Made by a program: the position numbers and the translations under genes. This document shows, piece by piece, positions 1 to 7,478 of a stretch of 64,000 nucleotides of DNA. Each line of letters begins with the position of its first letter. Position 1 is the first letter of the stretch. This DNA is from Limiplasma sp036645955 (lineage in GTDB: Bacteria; Bacillota; Clostridia; Christensenellales; Aristaeellaceae), in the NCBI GenBank assembly GCA_036645955.1, contig JAVXND010000010.1:1-64000 (forward strand). Reading direction: 5' to 3'. The notes under the pieces were generated by a model that searched no databases, was not told the origin of the DNA, and saw nothing but the letters and a program-made list of their open reading frames with translations.

Positions 1-504
1 ACCATCGTGTAGCTTTTCCAGCGCGCGCATAACACGGTTGCGGTTTTTCGGCTCCACATCCGTTTCAGGCCTTTGTTCTATGAGCATTTCATATAGCTGT
101 TCGGTGGAGCTTTTTTCCAGCTCCGCGCGATAGGCAAGATCTGGCATAATACCCGAAAGCACGTATCCATCCGCCACGCAGGCTATGTATAGCCCCGTGC
201 CGCCCACCAAAAAGGGGATTTTGCCGCGGGAAAGGATATCGTCAATGGCGGCATAGGCCATGTGCTGAAAATCCGCCATGGAATAGTAATCCCCTGCATC
301 GCAAACATCAATCAGGTGATGCGGCACGCCCTTCATTTCCTCCGGCATGACCTTGCCGCTCCCCAAATTGAGCCCACGAAACACCTGCCGTGAGTCAGCT
401 GATACAATCTCACCGCCGTAGTGCTTGGCAAGCTCAATGCCCAGCGCACTTTTTCCCGAGGCATTGGTGCCCGCAATTACAACGAGCTTCGGCAGGTTCT
501 GCAT
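1..504 (-). CDS. miaA: tRNA dimethylallyltransferase (MiaA) family, 3' end outside window
   Basis: The first 168 residues are visible; the gene runs off the left edge. MiaA enzymes transfer a dimethylallyl group to N6 of A37 in tRNAs that read UNN codons. Visible motifs are a P-loop (GTNASGKSALG, about residues 11-21), SADSRQVF (canonical SADSMQVY), HHLIDV and GGTGLY. The P-loop starts GTNASGKS where typical MiaA has GPTASGKT, so this may be the divergent isopentenyltransferase paralogue found in some Clostridia rather than the housekeeping enzyme. The ATG at 504 follows an AAGGG Shine-Dalgarno and lies 33 bp after the TatD-GNAT stop, so it should share the metG transcript. Family certain, orthology less so. 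Confidence 0.85.
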   Translation of the reverse strand, partial: MQNLPKLVVIAGTNASGKSALGIELAKHYGGEIVSADSRQVFRGLNLGSGKVMPEEMKGVPHHLIDVCDAGDYYSMADFQHMAYAAIDDILSRGKIPFLVGGTGLYIACVADGYVLSGIMPDLAYRAELEKSSTEQLYEMLIEQRPETDVEPKNRNRVMRALEKLHDG

Positions 505-537
505 GGAATCGCCCTTCCCTTCCGCTACCCCATTGCC

Positions 538-1797
538 CTACTGCACACGCTGGTAGGCCATTCGCGGGGTGCCGTCAGCCATTTTTACCACACCGCAAGG
601 TTCAAAGCCATTGCGTTCAAAGGCTTTTTGCATGGGTATATTGTTTTCGTGCGTATCTCCCCGCAGGCTGTGGGTGCGTTCAAAAGCCCACGAGATAATG
701 AAATCCGCCATACCGGCGCGCTCGCCGCTCACCGCCACGCGGTGCAAGGTACCGTAAGGTAAATTGTTTTTCCAAGCGCCGTCGATGTGCGCATAGGTGG
801 GCTCCACGCCCTCCGCAAGCACAAAGGTCGCCAGCAAATGCCCGTTTTCTTCACACACATAGCTTTGACCCATGGCCATGTCCTGCCTGAGCAATGCTTC
901 GCTGGGGTAGCTGTTTCCCCATTGCGTGGGGTTTCCGCTGGCTACCATAAAAGCCCGTGCGCGTTCAAAAATAGCGAGCATCTTTTCCAAATCCTCAAGC
1001 GCGGCCTTACGTACCGTGGGTTCCATGGGTTTGATGCCAAACAGTCTGCAAGTGTTGTCTGCGGCGGTTTGGGCAAGCTCCTCCGCCGTTACACCGCGCA
1101 AATCTGCCACAGTCTGCGCCACATAGCGCACAAAGGACGGCTCGTTGCGCTTGCCGCGCATGGGCACGGGTGCCAGATAGGGGCTATCCGTTTCCACAAG
1201 CAAGCGATCCTTCGGGCAAAACTTGGCAACCTCGGGCAGCTTCGCCGCATTTTTAAACGTGATCGACCCTGCAAAGGATAGGTAAAAGCCCATGTCCAAG
1301 TATTGCTTGGCGCTTTCCACGCTCCCCGTGTAGCAATGCAGAACGCCAGAGGGCAGCTCCGTTCGGTGCGCATGCAGAAGCTCCAGCATATCGCCATGAG
1401 CATCCCGCACGTGAAACACCGCAGGCACCCCTAGCTCATAGGCCAGCGCGAGCTGCTTTTCCAGCACCTCACGCTGTTTTTCGCGGGGGGAGGAATCGTA
1501 GAAATAATCCAGCCCAATTTCGCCCAAGCCCACAATCTTCGGCTCCCGCTGCCATGCCGCCAGCTGCTGAAGGTCGCTTTCCTCGTACCCCTTCGCCTCG
1601 TGCGGATGAATGCCCACCACGCCGTAAATCATCTTGTTTCCACGGGCAAGCTTCACAATTTCTTCGCTGGTGGGCATATCGCTTCCCGCAAGAATACAGC
1701 GGTTCACCCCAGCCTGCGCCATGCGCAGGAGCACCTCAGGCCTATCGCCCGCAAACCCCTCGTCCTCCAAATGGCAATGCGAATCAAACAGATTCAT
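538..1797 (-). CDS. tatD: TatD-family metal-dependent hydrolase fused to a GNAT acetyltransferase domain
   Basis: The N-terminal ~255 residues are a complete TatD amidohydrolase-fold nuclease: HCH metal ligands at 7-9, GLGEIGLDY with the bridging Glu, an HVRDAH motif, LHCYTG and VETDSPYLAP. TatD proteins are Mg-dependent 3'-5' exonucleases linked to DNA repair and tRNA quality control. From about residue 260 the same frame continues into a GNAT-type domain ending in a THENNIPMQKAFERNGF block, the usual acetyl-CoA-binding and C-terminal GNAT pattern. TatD alone is about 255-260 aa, so the 419 aa length is explained by the fusion. The ATG at 1797 overlaps the metG stop (ATGA), a coupling that excludes the upstream in-frame codons. 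The substrate of the GNAT part is unknown. Confidence 0.9.
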   Translation of the reverse strand: MNLFDSHCHLEDEGFAGDRPEVLLRMAQAGVNRCILAGSDMPTSEEIVKLARGNKMIYGVVGIHPHEAKGYEESDLQQLAAWQREPKIVGLGEIGLDYFYDSSPREKQREVLEKQLALAYELGVPAVFHVRDAHGDMLELLHAHRTELPSGVLHCYTGSVESAKQYLDMGFYLSFAGSITFKNAAKLPEVAKFCPKDRLLVETDSPYLAPVPMRGKRNEPSFVRYVAQTVADLRGVTAEELAQTAADNTCRLFGIKPMEPTVRKAALEDLEKMLAIFERARAFMVASGNPTQWGNSYPSEALLRQDMAMGQSYVCEENGHLLATFVLAEGVEPTYAHIDGAWKNNLPYGTLHRVAVSGERAGMADFIISWAFERTHSLRGDTHENNIPMQKAFERNGFEPCGVVKMADGTPRMAYQRVQ

Positions 1798-3761
1798 CGA
1801 ATATACGCTCCATCCTCCATGCCCGTTTCCACAGCAACCAGCTTTAATACTTTGTCCTGCGCATCGGACGCGCACAAAATCATGCCCTCGCTTTGAATGC
1901 CGCGCAGCTTGGCCGGCTTCAAATTGCTCACCAGCACCACCTGCTTGTCCACCATCTGCTCAGGGGCGTAGAACTTCGCAATGCCGCTGACCACCGTGCG
2001 TTCAGGTTCGTCCGCGCAAAGGCGCAGGGTCAGCTTGAGGAGCTTATCGCTTTTTTCCACCTTTTCAGCGGCCAGCACACGCGCCACGCGCAGCTTTACC
2101 TTGGCAAAATCATCAATGCTGATGAAGCCATCCTCAGGCTCTGCTTCGTGCTTGGGCTCGGGCTTGGGTTCAGGCTTTTTTTCAACAGCGGGCGTGGGCA
2201 CAATATCCGCCAGCTCTTTTTTGATGTCGATGCGCGGAAACAGCGCCTCGCCCTTTTGAACCAATGTACCCGCAGGCAAAGCGCCAAAATGCGCCAGCGA
2301 AGCAATGCTCTTGAGGGCTTCCTCCGATACCGTCAGCTGCTCAAAAATACGCGCAGGGGTTTGAGGCATGGTGGGCGCAATCAGCACCGCCACATAGCGG
2401 ATGCACTCGCAAAGCACGTACATCACCGTCTTTAGGCGTTCCATGCCCTCTTCGGTCTTGCACAGCACCCAAGGCGTGTTTTGGTCAATGTAGCGGTTGC
2501 ACTCGCCAATCAACTGCCAAATGTCTTGCAAAGCAATGGAAAATTGCAGCTCGTCCATATGCTCGCGTACCTTTTGAGGGGTCGCCTCCGCCAAGGCAAT
2601 CAACGTTTTATCCGCATCGCTCCACTCGCCGTGCGCGGGCACCGCACCGCCAAAGTATTTTTCCACCATGGCTACAGTACGGCTGAGCAGGTTGCCCAAA
2701 TCGTTGGCCAAATCAGCGTTCAAGCGCGTGAGCAACGCCTCGTAGCTGAACTGCCCATCACTGCCGAAGGGCATTTCACGCATCAGAAAATAGCGAATGG
2801 CATCGCTTGAATAGCGCTTGCACAGCACCACAGGGTCCACCACATTGCCAAGCGATTTTGACATTTTCATGCCGTCCAGCACCAGCCAGCCATGGCCAAA
2901 AACCTGCTTGGGCATGGGCAAGCCAAGGGCATGCAGTATAATCGGCCAAATAATGGTGTGAAAGCGCACAATCTCTTTGCCCACCAAGTGGACGTCCGCA
3001 GGCCATAGCTTTTGATACAGGCTGTCATCCTCTGTGCCAAAGCCCAAGGCGGTTATGTAGTTGGTAAGCGCATCCAGCCATACATACACGGTATGCTTTT
3101 CGTCAAAGTCAACAGGTACGCCCCATTTGATGGAGGTACGGCTCACGCAGAGGTCCGTAAGCCCAGGGCGCAGGAAATTATTGAGCATTTCATTTTTACG
3201 TGAAGCCGGCTGAATAAAGTCAGGGTGATTTTCAATATAATCAATCAGCCAAGCCTGATATTTTCCAAGCTTAAAGAAATAGGCTTCCTCGCAGGTTTTT
3301 TCCACAGGGCGGCCGCAGTCGGGGCAGCAGCCGTCTTTGAGCTGCAGCTCGGTAAAAAAGCTTTCGCAGGGGGTGCAATACCAGCCCTCGTAGCTTCCCT
3401 TGTAAATGTCACCCTGCTCAAAGAGCTTGCGAAAAATGCGCTGTACGCCTTTGACATGCCGTTCATCGGAGGTGCGGATAAAATCATCATAATCCACATT
3501 CATGAGCTTCCAAAGCTCTTTGATGCCGCACACGATCTCGTCTACATAGGCTTGCGGTGTAACGCCCTTGGCAAGTGCCTTGCGCTCAATCTTTTGGCCG
3601 TGCTCATCGGTGCCGGTGAGAAAAAACGTATCATAGCCCTCTTGCTTTTTAAAACGTGCCATGGTATCTGCCGCCACACTGCAATAGGCATGCCCGATAT
3701 GCAGATTATCACTGGGGTAATAAATAGGTGTGGTAATATAAAACTTTCCTTTGTTTTCCAT
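1794..3761 (-). CDS. metG: methionine--tRNA ligase
   Basis: Class I aminoacyl-tRNA synthetase charging tRNA-Met, 655 aa. It carries HIGH at residues 21-24, a zinc-knuckle insertion (CTPC near 129 and CCPDC near 146), KMSKS near 298, the anticodon-binding helical domain, then a Pro/Lys/Glu-rich linker and a C-terminal OB-fold tRNA-binding (EMAP-II/Arc1p-like) domain from about 550, as in dimeric MetG. The chosen ATG has an AAAGGA Shine-Dalgarno 10-12 nt upstream; an in-frame ATG 12 nt earlier has no spacer. A T-box leader precedes the gene and the stop overlaps the TatD start. Metal and tRNA-binding parts look intact. Confidence 0.97.
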   Translation of the reverse strand: MENKGKFYITTPIYYPSDNLHIGHAYCSVAADTMARFKKQEGYDTFFLTGTDEHGQKIERKALAKGVTPQAYVDEIVCGIKELWKLMNVDYDDFIRTSDERHVKGVQRIFRKLFEQGDIYKGSYEGWYCTPCESFFTELQLKDGCCPDCGRPVEKTCEEAYFFKLGKYQAWLIDYIENHPDFIQPASRKNEMLNNFLRPGLTDLCVSRTSIKWGVPVDFDEKHTVYVWLDALTNYITALGFGTEDDSLYQKLWPADVHLVGKEIVRFHTIIWPIILHALGLPMPKQVFGHGWLVLDGMKMSKSLGNVVDPVVLCKRYSSDAIRYFLMREMPFGSDGQFSYEALLTRLNADLANDLGNLLSRTVAMVEKYFGGAVPAHGEWSDADKTLIALAEATPQKVREHMDELQFSIALQDIWQLIGECNRYIDQNTPWVLCKTEEGMERLKTVMYVLCECIRYVAVLIAPTMPQTPARIFEQLTVSEEALKSIASLAHFGALPAGTLVQKGEALFPRIDIKKELADIVPTPAVEKKPEPKPEPKHEAEPEDGFISIDDFAKVKLRVARVLAAEKVEKSDKLLKLTLRLCADEPERTVVSGIAKFYAPEQMVDKQVVLVSNLKPAKLRGIQSEGMILCASDAQDKVLKLVAVETGMEDGAYIR

Positions 3762-3830
3762 GCTGGTAACCATCCTTTCAAAACCACAGCCAGCTTCAAA
3801 AAGCACGCTGACAGCTTTTCCCATTCCATT

Positions 3831-4086
3831 GAAAAAAGCCCGTCCCCTTCCTATGCAAAAGGGGCGAGCCAAACCCGCGGTACCACCCTTGGTTTATCAC
3901 TTTCGATGTTGCCATCGTAAGGCCTTTATCGGTGCCAACCGTTTCGCCCTACCTATCGGGCGCAAAGGCTCCCAAGCCATGTTCCCATTGCGTTTTGCAC
4001 CGCTTTCCACCCTTTGCGGCTCTCTTTGCCAAAACAGCGCAGGTACTCTCTTGCTCATTGCCATTTATAAAAGGGCTTTTGCCCCT
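3831..4086 (-). promoter_or_regulatory. T-box riboswitch leader of metG (methionine, AUG specifier)
   Basis: Reading the minus strand, the leader has an AGAGAG element typical of stem I, an AUG in a GGGAACAUGGCU context at 3980-3978 that is the likely specifier codon, and the T-box AAGGGTGGTACCGCG at 3890-3876. This is followed by a GC-rich terminator hairpin (about 3870-3838) running into six T residues. Uncharged tRNA-Met should pair with specifier and T-box, stabilise the antiterminator and allow metG-tatD-miaA transcription. Seen directly: T-box core, terminator and specifier candidate. Not folded by software. Confidence 0.93.
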
Positions 4087-4092
4087 CTTTTT

Positions 4093-4120
4093 ATTATACC
4101 CTATTCGGCGTACTTGTCAA
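4093..4120 (-). promoter_or_regulatory. sigma-A promoter of the metG T-box transcript
   Basis: TTGACA at 4120-4115 and TATAAT at 4098-4093 are separated by 16 bp. Both hexamers match the consensus. The promoter lies right after the spmB stop, so the metG transcript starts independently of spmAB. Confidence 0.88.
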
Positions 4121-4123
4121 TGT

Positions 4124-4624
4124 TCAAAAAAGCAAACCCGCAACAATCACCGCCGCCATTGCCCCTGCCAAAGCGCATGGGATGGCATAGCCTGTTTCCC
4201 GTTTTGAAAGCGAGCTCATGTAAATGCATATGGTATAAAAAATGGTTTCACTGCTGCCCATGATGGTGCTGGCAATCATGCCAATACGGCTATCCGCGCC
4301 ATATTCCCGCAAAAGCCGCTCCACCATTGCAAGGGAAGCAGAACCGCTTAAAGGCCTTAACAGCACCAGCGGTGCCAGCTCATGCGGCAAACCCAGCAGG
4401 CGGAAAAAAGGCGCACACAGCCCGCATAGCGCATCCATCAAGCCCGACGCGCTCATGAGCGAAATGGCCACAAGCATGCCCGCAAGGTTTGGCAGTATGC
4501 GAACCGCCACATGCATGCCTTCCTTTGCGCCAGTTACAAACAAATCATACATGGGCAGGCGTTTCCATGCCGCCGCCAGCAGCAGCCAAATCAGCAGTAA
4601 GGGAATGAGCAGGCCTTCAAGCAT
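4124..4624 (-). CDS. spmB: spore maturation protein B
   Basis: A 166-aa integral membrane protein of the nucleoside-recognition (Gate) family, the partner of SpmA. In Bacillus the SpmA/SpmB pair affects spore-core dehydration. Hydrophobic segments follow an N-terminal helix, and conserved patches NLAGMLVAISL, LRPLSGSAS and IMGSSETIFYTI are visible; the last two are hallmarks of the family. The gene overlaps the end of spmA. The ATG at 4624 is preferred because GGAG lies 7 nt upstream, whereas the ATG 6 nt earlier is only 1 nt from that motif. Length matches the usual 170-180 aa. Confidence 0.93.
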   Translation of the reverse strand: MLEGLLIPLLLIWLLLAAAWKRLPMYDLFVTGAKEGMHVAVRILPNLAGMLVAISLMSASGLMDALCGLCAPFFRLLGLPHELAPLVLLRPLSGSASLAMVERLLREYGADSRIGMIASTIMGSSETIFYTICIYMSSLSKRETGYAIPCALAGAMAAVIVAGLLF

Positions 4625-5207
4625 GGGCATGCTCCATTGCACACCTGCACACAAGCCCCAGCGCCACACCCACGCAGGTGGACACAGCTGTGCAAAGCAG
4701 GCTGGGCAGTAAAATGGCATTGGGCTGTGCCGAGCCTGCCGCCATGCGAAGGGTAAGCACCATGGTGGGAATGAGCTGAATGCTTGTGGCGTTCACAATC
4801 AACAGCATATACATGGCGTGCCCAACGGCAGGGTTTTGCAGGCGCTCTGCCTCCATCATTTTCATGGCGTTCATGCCCATGGGTGTAGCCGCATTGCCTA
4901 GCCCCAGCACATTGGCGGATAAATTCATGGTAATGGCCTGCTTGGTTTCCTCGCGCCTTACACTGGGCATTAACAGCCGCAAAACAGGCTGCAGCAAGCG
5001 GTTCAGGTATGCAGGCACCCCCGCTCCCTTTGCCATTTCAATAAACCCACAAAATAACAGGTATCCCGCACCAAGATTTACAATTAATGAGATGGCTTCA
5101 CTGCTCCCCTTCATAGCCGCTTCCAGCATGATGCCGCCGCGGCCTGTAACACAGCCATAGATAAGGGATACAGCCGCCATGAGGAACCAAATCCACTGTA
5201 AGAACAT
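4617..5207 (-). CDS. spmA: spore maturation protein A
   Basis: A 196-aa membrane protein with a nucleoside-recognition domain, the same length as Bacillus subtilis SpmA. It has an N-terminal hydrophobic helix, the conserved NLSANVLGLGNAATPMG block and a later NATSIQLIPT patch. The start at 5207 has GGAGG 10 nt upstream; an in-frame ATG at 5228 lies before that Shine-Dalgarno and is rejected. It forms a two-gene unit with spmB, overlapping by a few bases. The pair separates abrB from metG, which in many Firmicutes are near neighbours without spmAB between. Supports a spore-forming host. Confidence 0.93.
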   Translation of the reverse strand: MFLQWIWFLMAAVSLIYGCVTGRGGIMLEAAMKGSSEAISLIVNLGAGYLLFCGFIEMAKGAGVPAYLNRLLQPVLRLLMPSVRREETKQAITMNLSANVLGLGNAATPMGMNAMKMMEAERLQNPAVGHAMYMLLIVNATSIQLIPTMVLTLRMAAGSAQPNAILLPSLLCTAVSTCVGVALGLVCRCAMEHAHA

Positions 5208-5317
5208 TCCTCTTCTTCCTCCAAACATACACTAGATATGATTTAAAACAAATGCACAAATACACCATTTACGCCTATTCATATGTATACTGGTGGCAAG
5301 TATGGACATTTCATCCA

Positions 5318-5346
5318 TTGACATATTATGCTTATCATTGTATTTT
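5318..5346 (+). promoter_or_regulatory. promoter of abrB
   Basis: TTGACA at 5318-5323 and TATTTT at 5341-5346 with a 17-bp spacer, about 65 bp upstream of the abrB start. The surrounding DNA is AT-rich, unlike the rest of the window, as expected of a regulated promoter region. Confidence 0.65.
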
Positions 5347-5411
5347 TATGTTAGCCACTTATGATATGTGACTACGCAGGAAATTGTACTATGGAGAAGG
5401 GGGAGCCACTG

Positions 5412-5660
5412 ATGAAATCTACTGGAGTCGTTCGTAAATTGGATAACTTGGGACGCATTGTAATCCCGATTGAATTGAGAAAAACCATGGATATCGCCAT
5501 CAAGGACACGCTTGAAATTTTTACTGAGGGCGATGAAATCATCCTGAAGAAATACCAACCCGGTTGCATTTTCTGCAACGATGCACGCAACGTCAACCTT
5601 TTTAAAGGCAAATTGGTTTGTGACAAGTGCATGAGCGAAATGAAAAAAGCAAAGGCCTAA
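5412..5660 (+). CDS. abrB: AbrB-family transition-state regulator
   Basis: An 82-aa DNA-binding protein. Residues 1-50 form the swapped-hairpin AbrB fold with the signature RKLDNLGRIVIPIELRK; the C-terminus carries two CxxC pairs (CIFC and CDKC) that may bind zinc or mediate multimerisation, as in AbrB proper and unlike SpoVT. AbrB represses post-exponential genes during growth. The start at 5412 follows a GAAGGGGGAG Shine-Dalgarno; the in-frame ATG 51 nt upstream lacks one. It is monocistronic and ends at a strong hairpin. Divergent to spmA across about 200 bp. Confidence 0.92.
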   Translation: MKSTGVVRKLDNLGRIVIPIELRKTMDIAIKDTLEIFTEGDEIILKKYQPGCIFCNDARNVNLFKGKLVCDKCMSEMKKAKA

Positions 5661-5670
5661 TCAGCCAGCG

Positions 5671-5725
5671 CAGCAAAAAGCCGCATGCAGGAGGGGTTTC
5701 CCCCAACTGCATGCGGCTTTTGCTG
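5671..5725. terminator. bidirectional terminator between abrB and trxA
   Basis: Arms of about 19 nt (CAGCAAAAAGCCGCATGCAG and its near-complement at 5707-5725) flank a G/C-rich loop, with A-rich and T-rich sides. The position between convergent genes fits termination in both directions. Confidence 0.85.
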
Positions 5726-5742
5726 TGCCATTTTTTGACGGC

Positions 5743-6051
5743 TTATTTCAGCAAGTTCAAAACATTCTGCTTGCTTTGCAAGCCCAAGGTCTTGCTGGCT
5801 ACTTCCCCTTTTTTAAACACGATCAGCGTAGGAATGCTCATAACGCCATATTTTGCGGCAATCTCCGGTGCGTCATCCACATTTAGCTTGCAAATTTTAA
5901 CGCCCGTTTGCTCTTGCGCAATTTCATCCACAATGGGTGACAGCATCTTGCACGGTCCGCACCAATCCGCATAAAAATCAACCAATGTGGTTTGCTCGCT
6001 CTTGAGCACCTCCGCATCAAAGGTTGCACCTGTTACCTTATAAACTGCCAT
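5743..6051 (-). CDS. trxA: thioredoxin
   Basis: A 102-aa cytosolic disulfide oxidoreductase with the WCGPC redox site at about residues 29-33, the cis-proline motif SIPTLIVF and the usual Trx length. It reduces protein disulfides using a thioredoxin reductase not seen in this window. The ATG at 6051 follows GGAGG; in-frame codons further upstream are intergenic. It lies 70 bp downstream of the BTAD regulator and may be partly cotranscribed with it. Confidence 0.96.
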   Translation of the reverse strand: MAVYKVTGATFDAEVLKSEQTTLVDFYADWCGPCKMLSPIVDEIAQEQTGVKICKLNVDDAPEIAAKYGVMSIPTLIVFKKGEVASKTLGLQSKQNVLNLLK

Positions 6052-6120
6052 AAACTCGCCTCCTATGTTTTGTACCACTTCTACTATACCCAGCCAAACC
6101 CAGCTATAAACCACAATCGC

Positions 6121-7374
6121 TTACTTGCTCGGCTTTTTTTTCATGGGTCTGCGTTCCCTTGAAGCATCGCCCTTGCTTGGCCCCATGTCAGAGCTGAGCG
6201 GGCCGATGCGGTAGCTGAACATAACATTGCTATTGGGAAAGCGCTGATAGAAGAACCGCTTCACGCGCTCCATTACCATGCGGCCGCTATCCATGTTCAC
6301 CGTAGGCAGCAGCAGCGCGTATTGGGACGGGCTAAAATGCGTAATGGTATCACCCTTGCGCAAATAGCTCCGCAGTACTTCGCTCAAGCCCTTCATAATA
6401 TCGTCGAGCTTGAGCGGCTCCAACGGCTCACCATCCATGCTGCTGATCATGATCATGCCAATGTACATGCTGGAACCCAAGCGTTCCAAATTGCGCATTT
6501 GCAAATTGTAGATTTCGCGGAAAACCGCATATTCGCATTCAAACGCGCCGTGCACATCCCCATATTCGCGCAGTTCATCCTTCACAGCGTCAATGTTCAT
6601 ATCCAGTGTATCGCCTGATTGGATGATCTGTTTGTAAAACTCCTGAATTCCCTCAGGCGGTTTCACGCCCAAATAGCGGAAGTGCATATTGGTTACATGC
6701 TTGTATTGCATGAGCGCTTCGTTGTTGCGGTTGGTTTTGACAAGTGCCTGCATCAGCTCCAAATGCAAACGCTCGTCAAAAGGGTCCGTTTCCAATGCAA
6801 AGCGGCAGGTTTGAATCATTTCATCGTATTTTTCGCTCTCTTTGAGGAGCTTCAAAAAATTGTATACCAGCTTCATATATTCGCCGTGCAGGTGCACGCT
6901 GGTGGAAATGGCCCAATCATCCTGCTCGTTGCCCGCAAGCAAATCGCCGCTGTAGATGGTCATGACATTTTGAAAAAGCGTCCGATTTTCATCTGTGAGG
7001 GTTTTGCAATCCTCCAGCTTTTCCAAAAGCGTCTGAAAATCAAACATATCCACGCTCATGTCGGGCAGCATGTTGAATTGGTAGCCGCCGCGGCTGGCAA
7101 CAATGCAGCTGCCAAGCTCTGGTGCACATTGGTTGAGGATGGCGCGAAAGCGGCTGATCAGCGTTTTGAGCGCATTTTCGGGATTGCTGCTTTCCTCGTT
7201 AGGCCACAGCACTTCAATCAGCTTAAAGTTAGGTACCGCAACATCGTATTTGAGGATCAGGTATTGCAGAAGCGCCATTCCCTTTTTGGATTTGGCTATG
7301 ATTTGATCCTTGCATTCGTTGTTGACAAACACACTAAAACCGCCAAACATCCGAATTCGAATTTGATCAGTCAC
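6121..7374 (-). CDS. SARP/BTAD transcriptional regulator with degenerate GGDEF-like C-terminal domain
   Basis: Residues 1-100 resemble the OmpR-like winged helix of SARP regulators (IRMFGGFSVFVN, KKGMALLQYLI, LWPNEESSNPENALKTLISRFR). Residues about 105-255 match the TPR-rich bacterial transcriptional activator domain. A third region, about 270-400, has the spacing of a GGDEF domain: a KGDTITHFSPSQYALLLP segment sits where RxGGDEFxxLLP is expected, so the catalytic GGDEF is replaced by SPSQY and the domain should be inactive. The GTG start at 7374 has GGGAGGG 6 nt upstream. A good promoter precedes it. Targets unknown; adenine deaminase lies just upstream on the same strand. The C-terminal assignment is an inference from motif spacing. 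Confidence 0.75.
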   Translation of the reverse strand: MTDQIRIRMFGGFSVFVNNECKDQIIAKSKKGMALLQYLILKYDVAVPNFKLIEVLWPNEESSNPENALKTLISRFRAILNQCAPELGSCIVASRGGYQFNMLPDMSVDMFDFQTLLEKLEDCKTLTDENRTLFQNVMTIYSGDLLAGNEQDDWAISTSVHLHGEYMKLVYNFLKLLKESEKYDEMIQTCRFALETDPFDERLHLELMQALVKTNRNNEALMQYKHVTNMHFRYLGVKPPEGIQEFYKQIIQSGDTLDMNIDAVKDELREYGDVHGAFECEYAVFREIYNLQMRNLERLGSSMYIGMIMISSMDGEPLEPLKLDDIMKGLSEVLRSYLRKGDTITHFSPSQYALLLPTVNMDSGRMVMERVKRFFYQRFPNSNVMFSYRIGPLSSDMGPSKGDASRERRPMKKKPSK

Positions 7375-7417
7375 GCAATTCCCTCCCAAATAGCAAATGG
7401 CATATCGTACCTAGCAT

Positions 7418-7446
7418 AGTATAGCAAGGCTTGAGCAAAACATCAA
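7418..7446 (-). promoter_or_regulatory. promoter of the SARP/BTAD regulator gene
   Basis: TTGATG at 7446-7441 and TATACT at 7423-7418 with a 17-bp spacer, about 45 bp upstream of the GTG start. Confidence 0.7.
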
Positions 7447-7478
7447 GAGCCGAACTGTGAAATATTCATGTACGCGTT

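Noticed and set aside
3225..3920. Plus-strand open frame opposite metG and its T-box
   Set aside because: It overlaps two well-supported minus-strand features and has no recognisable domain.
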